Source: Candidatus Nitrosocosmicus franklandus (lineage in GTDB: Archaea > Thermoproteota > Nitrososphaeria > Nitrososphaerales > Nitrososphaeraceae). From it: a stretch of 64,000 bases of DNA. The translations under genes and the position numbers were made by a program. The stretch is taken from positions 2,089,854-2,153,853 of the forward strand of contig NZ_LR216287.1 of the NCBI RefSeq assembly GCF_900696045.1, written 5' to 3'. Positions 36,894 through 45,740 of the stretch are shown here, one piece after another. Positions within the stretch are counted from its first letter, which is position 1; each line of letters opens with the position of its first letter. The notes beneath the pieces are model-generated. The model worked only from the letters and a program-made list of their open reading frames with translations, made no database searches and had not been told where the DNA came from.

Positions 36894-37304
36894 TGGTTAT
36901 AGTACAATCAGCTTGATATTATTTTTTTAAATAACATTTTAAGTCCGAGTTTTAGTTTTAGATTATCAATAAATTAGGATCTAATATCGTTCCAGTATTG
37001 AATGCAAATTCATAGATCTAAGACTGTATATCAGTCCCGCTAGGTAAATTATTAAAATTTGGGATTAGGGTACGCGTAAATCTCTACAATATTCATAGGT
37101 GAAACTCTATTTCAGTTTTAGCAACTATTTTATTGTTATTGAAAACAACTTTATGCGTGACAAAATTGAGTCAAATTTGTTTCACATACCACCGAACCCG
37201 TATACTATACGGAACTTAATCCCACCGAACCAGATACTAATAAAGAGTAGCAGTATTTCTTTTCCATTCACATGTTTAAATAGTACCTTACTTAGCAATT
37301 ACCA
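36894..37304. other. Intergenic with repeat copy 6
   Basis: No gene seen. Holds the most complete tRNA-end-like repeat (37170-37245). Confidence 0.45.
37170..37245 (+). repeat. tRNA-Lys 3'-end-like repeat, copy 6 (fullest form)
   Basis: Order: TCAAATTTGTTTCACATACC, ACCGAACCCG, perfect palindrome CCGTATACTATACGG, AACTTAATCCCACCGAACC, AGATACTAATA. The second half reproduces the tRNA T-stem, acceptor strand and flank a second time. Confidence 0.75.
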
Positions 37305-38633
37305 TTGAAAGATAATTTCGCGTCTAAAATAGTCACTTTATTCTTTACTCTGCTTATTTTATCAATAATAGTTCCATCTACGTTAAAAACTACCGTTGTA
37401 TCTGCCTCGTCTCAGGCTGAATTTCCAACTGCACTAAATTCCTCTTCTTCTTTAGACAGCCAAGTTAATTACTCATTACCTCAATTCACGATTACACATG
37501 AACTAATAAATTTATTAAAAGACGTTGTGGACACGAATAGAACTAAAGGCGCATTTGTAGTAGGACTTGTTGATCCAAACGGAACCCAATTTTATGGATA
37601 TGGCAACGCAAGCAAAGCAAATAATTCTACTGTTAATCAAAACACAATTTTTGCTATTGGATCTCACACCAAAGTTTTTACCGCAGTACTTTTGGCCGAT
37701 ATGGTTGAAAATGGTCTTATCAAACTAAATGATCCTATAGCTAATTATCTGCCATCAAATGTTAAGGTACCTGAATATAGAGGACACAAGATTACCGTGG
37801 AGGATTTGGCAACTCATACTTCGGGACTGCCTGAATTTCCAGATAATTATTGTTCTGAAATAGCAGGTGAAAATCCCCAGACTCCAGATGAAAAAATTCA
37901 ATTCCAAATGAAATTTGCTAACTGTGCTAAGGATTATACACTTGACCAATTCTATCAGGGACTCTCCAATGCTACCATTACAAGGGAACCAGGGACAAAA
38001 TTAGAATACTCAACATTTGGTGCCGCATTGCTTGGAAACATCCTGCTGTCTTTATCAAATGAAACATCTTACGAAGTTCTATTGAAAAAACGGATTTTAG
38101 ATGTTTTGGGAATGAATGATACTAGGATATTTCTTTCTAATGAACAAAAATCTAGGTTGGCCGTTGGACATCTGTATGGACAAGAACTTGAATTATTTAA
38201 CTACTCAAATCCAATAGTTCCAGGTGGTGGACTTTATTCTTCTACCAGTGATATGCTAAAGTTTATCTCTGCTAACATCGGGTTGATGAAAACAAAACTA
38301 AATGATGCTATGCAACTATCACATTTAATAAGACATACTTCTGGTGAGACGATGGAAAATAACATACAGTTAACTAATCAGAATAGCACAGATTCTGTAG
38401 GATTTTATATTGGGTTAGGATGGTTTGTTACAACAAATTTTGGTACTGAAATTATTCGACACAATGGCGCTACAGGAGGTGGATATAATGCCTTTATGGC
38501 TTTTAATCCTGACACTGAAAGGGGTATCATAATTATTTGCAGTTCAGATATAAGTAACGCAAACATTACAACTGCGGGTCTTTATGAGGATAATCCTCTT
38601 TCATATTTTGTATGGAACTTACTCAAAGGATGA
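37305..38633 (+). CDS. Exported class C beta-lactamase-like serine hydrolase
   Basis: 442 residues with a signal peptide (about 5-35, IVTLFFTLLILSIIVPSTLK). The catalytic SxxK is intact in FAIGSHTKVFTAVLLADMVE. Next come LATHTSGLPEFPD and LEYSTFGAALLGNILLSLSN (the YxN-equivalent region, here YST), then RHNGATGGGYNAFMAFNP near the C-terminus (HxG motif). These enzymes hydrolyse peptides, esters or cell-wall-like substrates outside the cell. The start is TTG at 37305. A second, unrelated-looking member is at 55365-56609. Confidence 0.86.
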   Translation: MKDNFASKIVTLFFTLLILSIIVPSTLKTTVVSASSQAEFPTALNSSSSLDSQVNYSLPQFTITHELINLLKDVVDTNRTKGAFVVGLVDPNGTQFYGYGNASKANNSTVNQNTIFAIGSHTKVFTAVLLADMVENGLIKLNDPIANYLPSNVKVPEYRGHKITVEDLATHTSGLPEFPDNYCSEIAGENPQTPDEKIQFQMKFANCAKDYTLDQFYQGLSNATITREPGTKLEYSTFGAALLGNILLSLSNETSYEVLLKKRILDVLGMNDTRIFLSNEQKSRLAVGHLYGQELELFNYSNPIVPGGGLYSSTSDMLKFISANIGLMKTKLNDAMQLSHLIRHTSGETMENNIQLTNQNSTDSVGFYIGLGWFVTTNFGTEIIRHNGATGGGYNAFMAFNPDTERGIIIICSSDISNANITTAGLYEDNPLSYFVWNLLKG

Positions 38634-38680
38634 ATAGTGTGATTTAATCGGTTAATTGAAAATGAGTGGTAATTATCACT

Positions 38681-38727
38681 CAAATTTGTTTCACATACCA
38701 CCAAACCCGCTACCAAATATAGTAACA
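38681..38727 (+). repeat. tRNA-Lys 3'-end-like repeat, copy 7
   Basis: CAAATTTGTTTCACATACC, ACCAAACCCGCTACC, then AAATATAGTAAC. Short form without the palindrome, with the CTAC flank of the tRNA gene. It sits between the hydrolase and the broken metallo-hydrolase. Confidence 0.68.
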
Positions 38728-38772
38728 TCTAAACAAAATTTTATTAAAATTCTAATTCAGCTTGCAAGTATT

Positions 38773-39567
38773 CTATAAAGGTTCGAACATTTGGCTTTTT
38801 AAATTTCGTATGTATTCATCAACTAGTTTTTCGACAGCCTCTCTGGCTCCTTCTAACAATGGCGAATCTTGATGAGCCATCAATAACTTGTCAAAATTAA
38901 CCTTTGAAAGCCTTTGCGCAGATACTATTGCTGTAGTCGGATCCATCGATATCTGAGGAACAGAAATATGCATACCCTCAGCTCCAAAGGCCTTTTTATA
39001 TATACTATCAGCACCCAGAAGTAGTTTATCTTTTTCATAATAAAGCGATATGTGACCTGGTGTATGACCTGGTGTATGACCTGGTGTATGAATAACCTTA
39101 AGACTTCCAATCATGTCGCCATCTGAGACTTGATCATCAACGCTAATAGGTTCAACTTCTAATGTTCCATATTCTCTTGATAATGACTCTGCTGAGACAC
39201 CAAGATTTTCTAGTTTTTCAAGAGTTTCTTGTGTAGACGGAGGTCCCATGTAGGGTGGATTGTGGGCAAGATATCTTGACTCAATCCGATGCGAATAAAT
39301 CCTAGCACCTGACTATCTCTTTACCTCATTGGCAGCTTGTGCGTGGTCGACGTGGACATGAGTTAGGATTATTCGCTTCACGTTCTTAATGTCATATCCT
39401 ATGTTCTGCAGATATTTTTCAAGCACAGGTATTTGTGCAAGAAAACCAGGATCGATTAACGTCAAATTATCTTCATCCTCTATAAACAAGTAAGGAAAGA
39501 CCTTTCACCGTGGATCGGGATGAATCATACCTTCTATTGAGTAAACCTTCTTAGTAATCTGAGTCAT
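38773..39567 (-). pseudogene. Metallo-beta-lactamase-fold hydrolase with two in-frame stops
   Basis: One frame runs from ATG 39567 (TQITKKVYSIEGMIHPDPR) to 38773 but is cut by TGA at 39505-39507 and TAG at 39313-39315. Between the stops lie LTLIDPGFLAQIPVLEKYLQ and ILTHVHVDHAQAANE, the zinc-binding HxHxDH motif. After the second stop come HTPGHTPGHTPGHISLYY (the third zinc His region) and LLLGADSIYK. The HTPGH element occurs three times through a 12-bp tandem repeat, where the family has one or two. Both stops are single-base changes, so decay is recent. Confidence 0.85.
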
Positions 39568-39592
39568 AGCCTTTCAAATATCAGTCTGTAAG

Positions 39593-40020
39593 ACTTTATT
39601 AATGATCTTTGCAGCTTTAGGAACACAAATTCTTTCAGTCTTTGGAATTACCATTTCTAGCTTTATGATAGAGGGTGGGATATTGCTTTTTGTAGTCTCA
39701 ATAGAATTATTAACATTTGGTGGTTTGAGATTTGGAGGAACTGTTTCTGATGACTCGGGTGTGTTCCATTAGCATTTCCTTTATTGGCAGGTCCGGGTGC
39801 TATCACCGCAGTAATACTTTCATACCAAACTGTGGGATTGATCGTCACGATGTTATCAATTGCGATTGTGATAGGAATTACCTATACGGTGTTCTATTCA
39901 ACTAGGACCATCTACAGAATACTTGGAAGACGGGGTTCTCTAATTGTTAGTAGAATATTTGCGGCTCTGATTGCAGCTATTGCTGTACAATATATAGTAG
40001 ACGGTTTAAAAACAATTTAA
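39593..40020 (+). pseudogene. Truncated, frameshifted MarC copy
   Basis: The fragment begins at ACTTTATTAATGATC, matching codon about 120 of the intact gene at 20219-20851. It continues to the same C-terminus (QYIVDGLKTI). One base is missing at GGGTGTGTTCCATT (about 39760), where the intact gene has GGGTGTAGTTCCATT. The left junction abuts the upstream region of the broken metallo-hydrolase gene. Confidence 0.85.
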
Positions 40021-40171
40021 ATTTCATAAATAATTGTTATTGCATAGAGGATGATGTGGTAAAAAGGTTCATTAATAACAAGTAGTAGATTAAAAACATC
40101 GATGTATTAAACCTTTTAAAACTCATTCCTACAATTAAGACTATGTGAGTCGACTACTTTGTAGGATCATA

Positions 40172-40309
40172 TCACGTAAATTGCCGACATTTGCAAACTA
40201 AACATCTATGGTCGTAGAATTTTGGCCCGTTAGGTTCGTTTCTGTGCTCCATCTTGGTATGAATACAATTTTTACATAGAGAAATTTGAAGATTATCTAA
40301 TTTACTCAT
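40172..40309 (-). CDS. 45-residue zinc-ribbon microprotein, copy 2
   Basis: ATG at 40309, 45 residues, same length as 20988-21125. Cysteine knuckles SLCKNCIHTKMEHRN and FYDHRCLVCKCRQF are intact. Changes are conservative (S/N, P/S, I/M) even though the adjacent marC copy has decayed. That contrast suggests this small gene is still useful. Confidence 0.7.
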   Translation of the reverse strand: MSKLDNLQISLCKNCIHTKMEHRNEPNGPKFYDHRCLVCKCRQFT

Positions 40310-40494
40310 ATTTTTGTTGTACATGATACATTATTAACCTTTGTGAAACCTATTACAATCATAATTCCAGTATAATCATGGTAAGTAACATGACCGAGAA
40401 ATATTATTACCTTTTTGTGAAATAAATGGATATCCAATTCGAAGAAAACCTTAACTGAAATCAAAAAGTGGGGCAAAATAATTAGTTTTGAAAT
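40310..40494. other. Intergenic
   Basis: No gene seen; it separates two duplicated blocks. Confidence 0.35.
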
Positions 40495-40745
40495 CATCCT
40501 AGTTGATTAGTATCATCCTTCTATTTCATCCTTAAATATCTACGATTATTAAGATCTTTAAGTATTGAAGATTTGATTTTTAGGTAGTTTATTGCAGTTC
40601 AGGGTTTTGATGTATGCCATCCCACTTAACAAAATCTATTCCTACTTTATCCTCAAATCGGATCTCCCATTATTCTTGACAACATTTTTGAAAAATAAAT
40701 TAGAATTCTGGTAATACGTAGCATTGGAGTAAGAGATCCAAAGCC
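40495..40745 (-). pseudogene. Fragment of the cyclase-domain gene (3' end and downstream region)
   Basis: TTAGTATCATCC and ATCTACGATTATTAAGATCT match 35466-35525. CTTAACAAAATCTATTCCTA and CGGATCTCCCATTATTCTTG match the last codons of 35574-36893 with indels. No open frame remains. Confidence 0.75.
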
Positions 40746-40925
40746 GAATATATGATATCATACTTGGAGTTGATGATATACTCAGACCACTACCATATTC
40801 CCTTGAATTAGCAAAAGAATCCTTTCCAGTATGAATATTTTGGTAAGATACAAATGATCTAACTAAACAGACAAAATCAATCAGGACTTTAAAAAACGGA
40901 AAAATGATGGAACGTTATTCTGAGC
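40745..40925 (+). pseudogene. Fragment of the winged-helix gene at 26446-26751
   Basis: ATCATACTTGGAGTTGATGA, CCTTGAATTAGCAAAAG, CCTTTCCAGTATGAATAT and AAACGGAAAAATGATGGAAC match 26575-26750 in order, with several indels. The frame is destroyed. Joined directly to the cyclase fragment, which is not the order at the source loci. Confidence 0.75.
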
Positions 40926-41163
40926 ATCAGCTTTATTAGTAGACGTTGGTGGCTTGATTACCTTTTTTGATGTTACTTTCATCTATAATATTAGGATAAA
41001 TTTGTATACATTTGAGCACTGCTAAGGTTGATAAATCACGTAAAATATATTGCAGACTTTAGATGGGTAAGGTTCATGGAAGAGATTAACGCTACACCTT
41101 TGCGTTTTCGATAAGTTCATCCTGTTAAAGATGTGGGTTGATTTAGGACTAGGATTTAATTTA

Positions 41164-41388
41164 TTATACCGGCTCCCCATAGAATTTTATCAGTTTCTTT
41201 CTCTTTTCCAAATCAAATTCATATCCGGGGACAGGATGTTGATACAAACCTACAATAGGTTTGTCACAGTGAGGACAGGTTTGATAATAAATTTCATAAG
41301 CTGATTTAATATCTTTAGTAAAGCCTGTTATGCGTTGAAAGGTGAGTTCATATTCATCATGACAATGTGGACAATTCATATTTGTCAA
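41164..41388 (-). CDS. Small zinc-ribbon protein, copy 3
   Basis: 74 residues, identical to the 9032-9259 protein apart from the last residue. The gene lies inside the 570-bp recent duplication and has lost the membrane-protein partner that accompanies the other two copies. Confidence 0.72.
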   Translation of the reverse strand: MTNMNCPHCHDEYELTFQRITGFTKDIKSAYEIYYQTCPHCDKPIVGLYQHPVPGYEFDLEKRKKLIKFYGEPV

Positions 41389-41735
41389 TAATAATTTAGC
41401 TATTCTTGGTAATAAACAATTATTACATTTTCTTTAAATAGGAATCTTTTTATCATTTGACTTTTTCTTCATTAAATCCATATGAATTTAATTAATGTGT
41501 TGCTCAATTCTAGGAGTAATTCAAAATTTATGTAATATTCAGGATTCAAATCCGAGATAAGATTCTTAACCATTATTATGCAAGTTGTCCATCAACATTG
41601 CAAATATTACAACTTCAGATCTTTGGGTCAATTCTCTAACATAATTTGTGTAGATCTTACCCTGGATACGAGGAGTGTGATTTTATCGGTTAACTGAAAG
41701 TGGTTGGTATCTGGAAGTCAAATTTGTTCCACATA
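41165..41735. repeat. About 570-bp recent duplication, copy 2
   Basis: Indel-free match to 9036-9606. At 41736 the sequence leaves the match, whereas copy 1 continues into a tRNA-end-like repeat. Confidence 0.88.
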
Positions 41736-41954
41736 TCACATATAACTCTCTCATTTAGTAACAAAAATAATCTAGAACCTAGAGTTAGAAATCATATTTT
41801 AAGACTAGTGTTCTGGGCCAATGAATTCTAAATCAAGTACTAAATTATTCTATTATAGATGAAGTGATATTCAATCTAATCATACACAATCTGAATCTGA
41901 TATCAAAATCTCACCTACAAGAATATTTTCAATTAGAGGGTAAGGAGATAGGTA

Positions 41955-42601
41955 TTACCTCTGCATGCAACAATCATCTACTCCAAGTTCTTCTATCCTT
42001 TGATATCCCTTAAATTCAAGAAAGTCTCTAATCTTTTCGCGTACTGGGAAATGATTGTGTTCTACAGTTATAATACGAAAAGAGTATTCATCAAATGGAA
42101 AACTCTTTAGAATTGCTAGTTCAGAACCCTCTGTATCCAGACTCCAATAATCTATGGTTTGTGGAACGTTACATTCTTTCAGGACTTGACCTATTGTACG
42201 TGTCAATTTCTTAACTGTCTTTGGATTTCCGTACAAATCTTTGTTAACATCATATGATGCTTTTGCTCGATCTAAGTGCAAAGGATGATATTCTTCCATG
42301 ATCCCCCCAACATCGTTTCCTAGTTCTAAAAAATCAACATAATCTTCCTTATCATATAGACAATAATTCAAGCAATGACATTTGCGATTTTTCACTAGAT
42401 TTTCAAAAAAAACTTCATTCGGTTCAATACATACGCCATTCCAGTCATAAGCAACTTCTAAAAGGTGAGTGTTATTTGATTGCACCCCGTCTGAAGCCCC
42501 TGAATCAAGAAAAAACCATTACGTTTCCATCCAAGCATTTCTAAAACAAGTAGATCTTGACCAAATTCGGAATAAATCTCATTAATTTTGGTTTCTTTCA
42601 T
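41955..42601 (-). pseudogene. FkbM-type methyltransferase with one frameshift
   Basis: Start ATG 42601 (KETKINEIYSEFGQDLLVLE, MLGWKRNGFF). After the A6 run at 42510-42515 the reading frame must shift to give LDSGASDGVQSNNTHLLEVA, the SAM-binding motif I. The rest follows in 41955-42485: WNGVCIEPNEVFFENLVKNR, DYWSLDTEGSELAILKSFPF, and a C-terminal VEHNHFPVREKI. This is the FkbM branch that methylates sugars or lipids. Because the shift is a single base in a homopolymer, the gene may be functional and the break an assembly error. Confidence 0.82.
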
Positions 42602-42844
42602 AATTATTTTGTTTTGCTTTTTACTGGTTATTAAATGAAAAATCTAATTGTTAGTTAGGATACATAATTATTCCTGAACAGTATGTTTTTATTAATACAG
42701 AATGAAATAATATCGCATATTCAAAGCTCTTCAATTAACGGTTTTTAATTCATCGCTATGATAATTTACCTTGGGATTTAAAAGTCAGAATAGAATTTTA
42801 TGCCTTTATAGATAGTTAAGACCTTTGTTATAAATCAAATATAT

Positions 42845-43120
42845 ATGGATATTGAATTTACACCCAAAATGCTTGCTGTGTTTTTTATCATAGCTGGAAT
42901 AATTGTAGTTTTTATGCTGATGGGTGGCTCACTAACACAACTCTTTAGTGCGAGTATACAAGAGGTAGTTTCAATACAAATTAAACAAGATAATACATGT
43001 ATAGTGGAAGCTTCGGATGGAGTGCCTAGATCCATTGACAATTGTCCTTATCAACTAGGAGATAATGTAACTATAAATTACAAACAAGGAATACCCACAA
43101 TTGAGAGTCACAGACAATAA
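42845..43120 (+). CDS. Small membrane-anchored protein
   Basis: 91 residues. One N-terminal helix (about 8-30, KMLAVFFIIAGIIVVFMLMG) leads to a soluble beta-rich domain: SIQIKQDNTCIVEASDGVP, then DNCPYQLGDNVTINYKQG. Two Cys could form a disulfide on the outside. A decayed copy of the C-terminal half is at 60860-61004. No family recognised. Confidence 0.62.
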   Translation: MDIEFTPKMLAVFFIIAGIIVVFMLMGGSLTQLFSASIQEVVSIQIKQDNTCIVEASDGVPRSIDNCPYQLGDNVTINYKQGIPTIESHRQ

Positions 43121-43576
43121 ATGGTTATGATGTAATGATGTTAATTTTACATCAAGTTCAATCATTTTTAAATTATAGAACTTTGTGCAGAAGATAATTG
43201 AATTTATTGCCTTTTATAAATTTGATTGTTGTATCTTTATATTTTTTATTTCGAGGTTTATTACAGCTTCAGATCTTTCGCTAAATCCTCTTCCATAATT
43301 TGTGTGAAGTATACCCAAGAGATGAAGAGTGTGATTATTATGGGTTAGATGAATTGGGTATGGATTGTGAGTCAAATTTGTTTCACATGCCGCCGAACCC
43401 GCTACTAATTATAGTAATGATATAAGACAATTAATCTTTTTTCCACGTACATGATTGATGGCGTTAATTATTTCGGGTAGTAATACAATATACCACCGAA
43501 CTGTCATAGATATGAAATAATAAACATGGATTTATGAAATACATTTCCTCTTTACTGGTTATCATATCTGTTTAGC
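43121..43576. other. Intergenic with repeat copy 8
   Basis: No gene. 43260-43350 resembles 9475-9560, and 43385-43576 is the left flank of duplication B. Confidence 0.45.
43372..43419 (+). repeat. tRNA-Lys 3'-end-like repeat, copy 8
   Basis: TCAAATTTGTTTCACATGCC, GCCGAACCCGCTACTAATTA, TAGTAATG. It retains the longest run in common with the tRNA gene (CCGAACCCGCTACTA). Confidence 0.75.
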
Positions 43577-44770
43577 CTAAAAAAATCTAATACATTTTCC
43601 TTGGTTTGGATCATATTTTTGCATAATCTTCGCACAATCTTGTATACTTTGGGGATTTTTACACATACCTGTAATTGGATCAAATGGAGTTCCTTGAGAA
43701 TTACAGGATGCTGGAGAAGATTTTGTTACTGTGGCTTCGGAATTGGATTCATCCAGAGTCGGTATGTTATTTTGTGATAGCATTTCCTTTTCTCCAATAG
43801 GATTGTTTGGATTCTCTTGATTTTGTATGGATTGGATGGGTGCACACATGATACCCTTAGGACCACCTGGAACGTTCTTTAGTTCCATTTCGCCTGGTTG
43901 ACATGATACTCTAGCATTTAGAGGAGCTGGTTTCACATAGCATCCTTCTGGTGATCCAGCTGGACATTCCTCTGGTGGAATAGGTGCACACATGATACCC
44001 TTAGGACCACCTGGAACGTTCTTTAGTTCCATTTCGCCTGGTTGACATGATACTCTAGCATTTAGAGGAGCTGGTTTCACATAGCATCCTTCTGGTGATC
44101 CAGCTGGACATTCCTCTGGTGGAATAGGTGCACACATGATACCCTTAGGACCACCTGGAACGTTCTTTAGTTCCATTTCGCCTGGTTGACATGATACTCT
44201 AGCATTTAGAGGAGCTGGTTTCACATAGCATCCTTCTGGTGATCCAGCTGGACATTCCTCTGGTGGAATAGGTGCACACATGATACCCTTAGGACCACCT
44301 GGAACGTTCTTTAGTTCCATTTCGCCTGGTTGACATGATACTCTAGCATTTAGAGGAGCTGGTTTCACATAGCATCCTTCTGGTGATCCAGCTGGACATT
44401 GTTCATTTTGCGGTGGCTCAGACAAAGCGGTTAAAGAAGGGTTGACAGTGGTTATGTTCTCTGCTACTTCAGATAATCCTTGACTATCTTCACCAGCATC
44501 TTCGTTGTTGTTGCTGGTGTCATCAGCTTCCTCTTCAGATAATCCTTGACTATCTTCACCAGCATCTTCGTTGTTGTTGCTGGTGTCATCAGCTTCCTCA
44601 TCCGGGGATGCAAAAACATACGATGTCATTAAATTATTCTGGGTAATATCACCTCCGCCATTAGGAAAAAATAACGTAGAAGAAATTCCTGCTAAAGTAG
44701 AATTAAACACAAGCAAAATAACAACAAAAATACTTTGTATAATTGGAGATAAATTACAATGAATAGACAA
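43577..44770 (-). CDS. Secreted modular protein with four Cys modules
   Basis: 397 residues, paralogue of 5589-6416. Signal segment SPIIQSIFVVILLVFNSTLA, two acidic 22-residue units (EEADDTSNNNEDAGEDSQG plus LS), then four 48-residue modules, each ECPAGSPEGCYVKPAPLNAR, VSCQPGEMELKNVPGG, PKGIMCAP with four Cys. The Asn/Ser linker and terminal Cys module (FDPITGMCKNPQ, YDPNQGKCIRF) are as in the paralogue. The modules are almost identical at DNA level, so expansion is recent. Probably a surface or matrix protein. Confidence 0.76.
   Translation of the reverse strand: MSIHCNLSPIIQSIFVVILLVFNSTLAGISSTLFFPNGGGDITQNNLMTSYVFASPDEEADDTSNNNEDAGEDSQGLSEEEADDTSNNNEDAGEDSQGLSEVAENITTVNPSLTALSEPPQNEQCPAGSPEGCYVKPAPLNARVSCQPGEMELKNVPGGPKGIMCAPIPPEECPAGSPEGCYVKPAPLNARVSCQPGEMELKNVPGGPKGIMCAPIPPEECPAGSPEGCYVKPAPLNARVSCQPGEMELKNVPGGPKGIMCAPIPPEECPAGSPEGCYVKPAPLNARVSCQPGEMELKNVPGGPKGIMCAPIQSIQNQENPNNPIGEKEMLSQNNIPTLDESNSEATVTKSSPASCNSQGTPFDPITGMCKNPQSIQDCAKIMQKYDPNQGKCIRFF
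43830..44405 (-). repeat. Four tandem 144-bp coding modules
   Basis: Marker TCTGGTGGAA recurs at 43971, 44115 and 44259, a constant 144-bp step (48 residues). Only one module is present in the paralogue at 5589-6416. Confidence 0.92.
44471..44602 (-). repeat. Two tandem 66-bp coding units
   Basis: Same 22-residue acidic unit as at 6051-6248, here two copies rather than three. Confidence 0.88.
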
Positions 44771-45344
44771 TATTATGAAATGGATTATGATGGTAATATA
44801 AAATATTTTACTTTAACCCAATTTGGAAATATTTGTTTATTTTGACATAGAATTTTGATTGCTAGTCAGCTAATCATATTGAAAATATTATTCATGTAAG
44901 ATGGTTTAATATTTACAGGTTAATTCATAGATTAATAATTATGATATTCACGTCTATTAATTTTCGTGGCCCTTGGAATTAATTCACTTTTAATTTCAAA
45001 AAAAATTTCTAACTTGTTTTGGACTCATATGGATATCCTCATGATTTCCACCGAACCAGATACTAATAGTTGGTAACTATAGTATATAATAGTAAGAAAT
45101 AACTTACATGAAATTAAAGTTTTAATTTATATATTCGTCTGAATGTGGGCCTATCCAGTTAAAGGATATTTGCTTACTCGACCTGCTCTCTCTCTACTCC
45201 ACTTAATACTCATTGCATCTACTTCATCTTTTACAGATGTTCCTCATGCCGCAACACCACCGCCTAGACCAACTATCTTTCCAAGGATTATCTGTTTGAA
45301 ATAACACTCTATTCAAGTTATTATACCTATGAGGACGGTGGTCA
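44771..45344. other. Intergenic with repeat copy 9
   Basis: The first 285 bp are the right flank of duplication B. The rest has no supported gene. Confidence 0.4.
45045..45077 (+). repeat. tRNA-Lys 3'-end-like repeat, copy 9
   Basis: TTTCCACCGAACCAGATACT, AATAGTTGGTAAC. The CCACCGAACCAGATACTAATA string is the same as the second half of copy 6. It marks the right end of duplication B; copy A has TTTCCACCTGTG at the same place. Confidence 0.68.
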
Positions 45345-45688
45345 GAAATCTCTAAGGAAAGAAACATTTTTGATGTTGAGTGGATTCTGTTATGCGTTGT
45401 GAGATACTATGAGAAACATGTTGTATTCACCGATGGCGGTGGTACATAGTATCAACCACAAGACTGTGAATTTCTAAAAATGGAACATCACAGTCAATCT
45501 TTTTTTTGGCAAACAGGAAAAAAGATTGATTGAAAAAAAGGTACAATATATAAAAGGCAGAACGGAAGGTTTCGATGACTACTTCCACGTAAAATAAATA
45601 ACTGCAAACTAATGCACATAAAGAATTGGGTGAATCTATTAAGTATCAACATAACAGGGATATGATTAACGCTTAAGTTAACAGCACC
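45345..45688 (+). pseudogene. Old IS6-type transposase remnant
   Basis: Frames read in order give SKERNIFDVEWILLCVVRYY, EKHVVFTDGGGT, then EFLKMEHHSQS, IEKKVQYIKGRTEGFDDYF. They align with ITQERNMFVAERFLSGVVRD, GKHPVSTDGGTW and IERTIQYIKDRTEGFDDYF of the intact copy. Several stops and indels. The end TTAAGTTAACAGCACC (45673-45688) is a worn terminal repeat. Much more diverged than the 6973-7652 copy. Confidence 0.8.
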
Positions 45689-45740
45689 ATCAAATCTTCC
45701 GAATATTCAAATATGTCTAAATTCAACAATAGCTAAACTT

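Larger units (their letters stand above)
43385..45055. repeat. Segmental duplication, copy B
   Basis: Partner of 5398-6705, longer because of extra internal Cys modules. Bounded left by repeat copy 8 and right by repeat copy 9, both in the same orientation. Confidence 0.75.

Noticed and set aside
37186-37245. tRNA-end-like repeats as additional tRNA genes
   Set aside because: Only the T-arm and acceptor 3' half are present. There are no D or anticodon arms, so they are not tRNAs.
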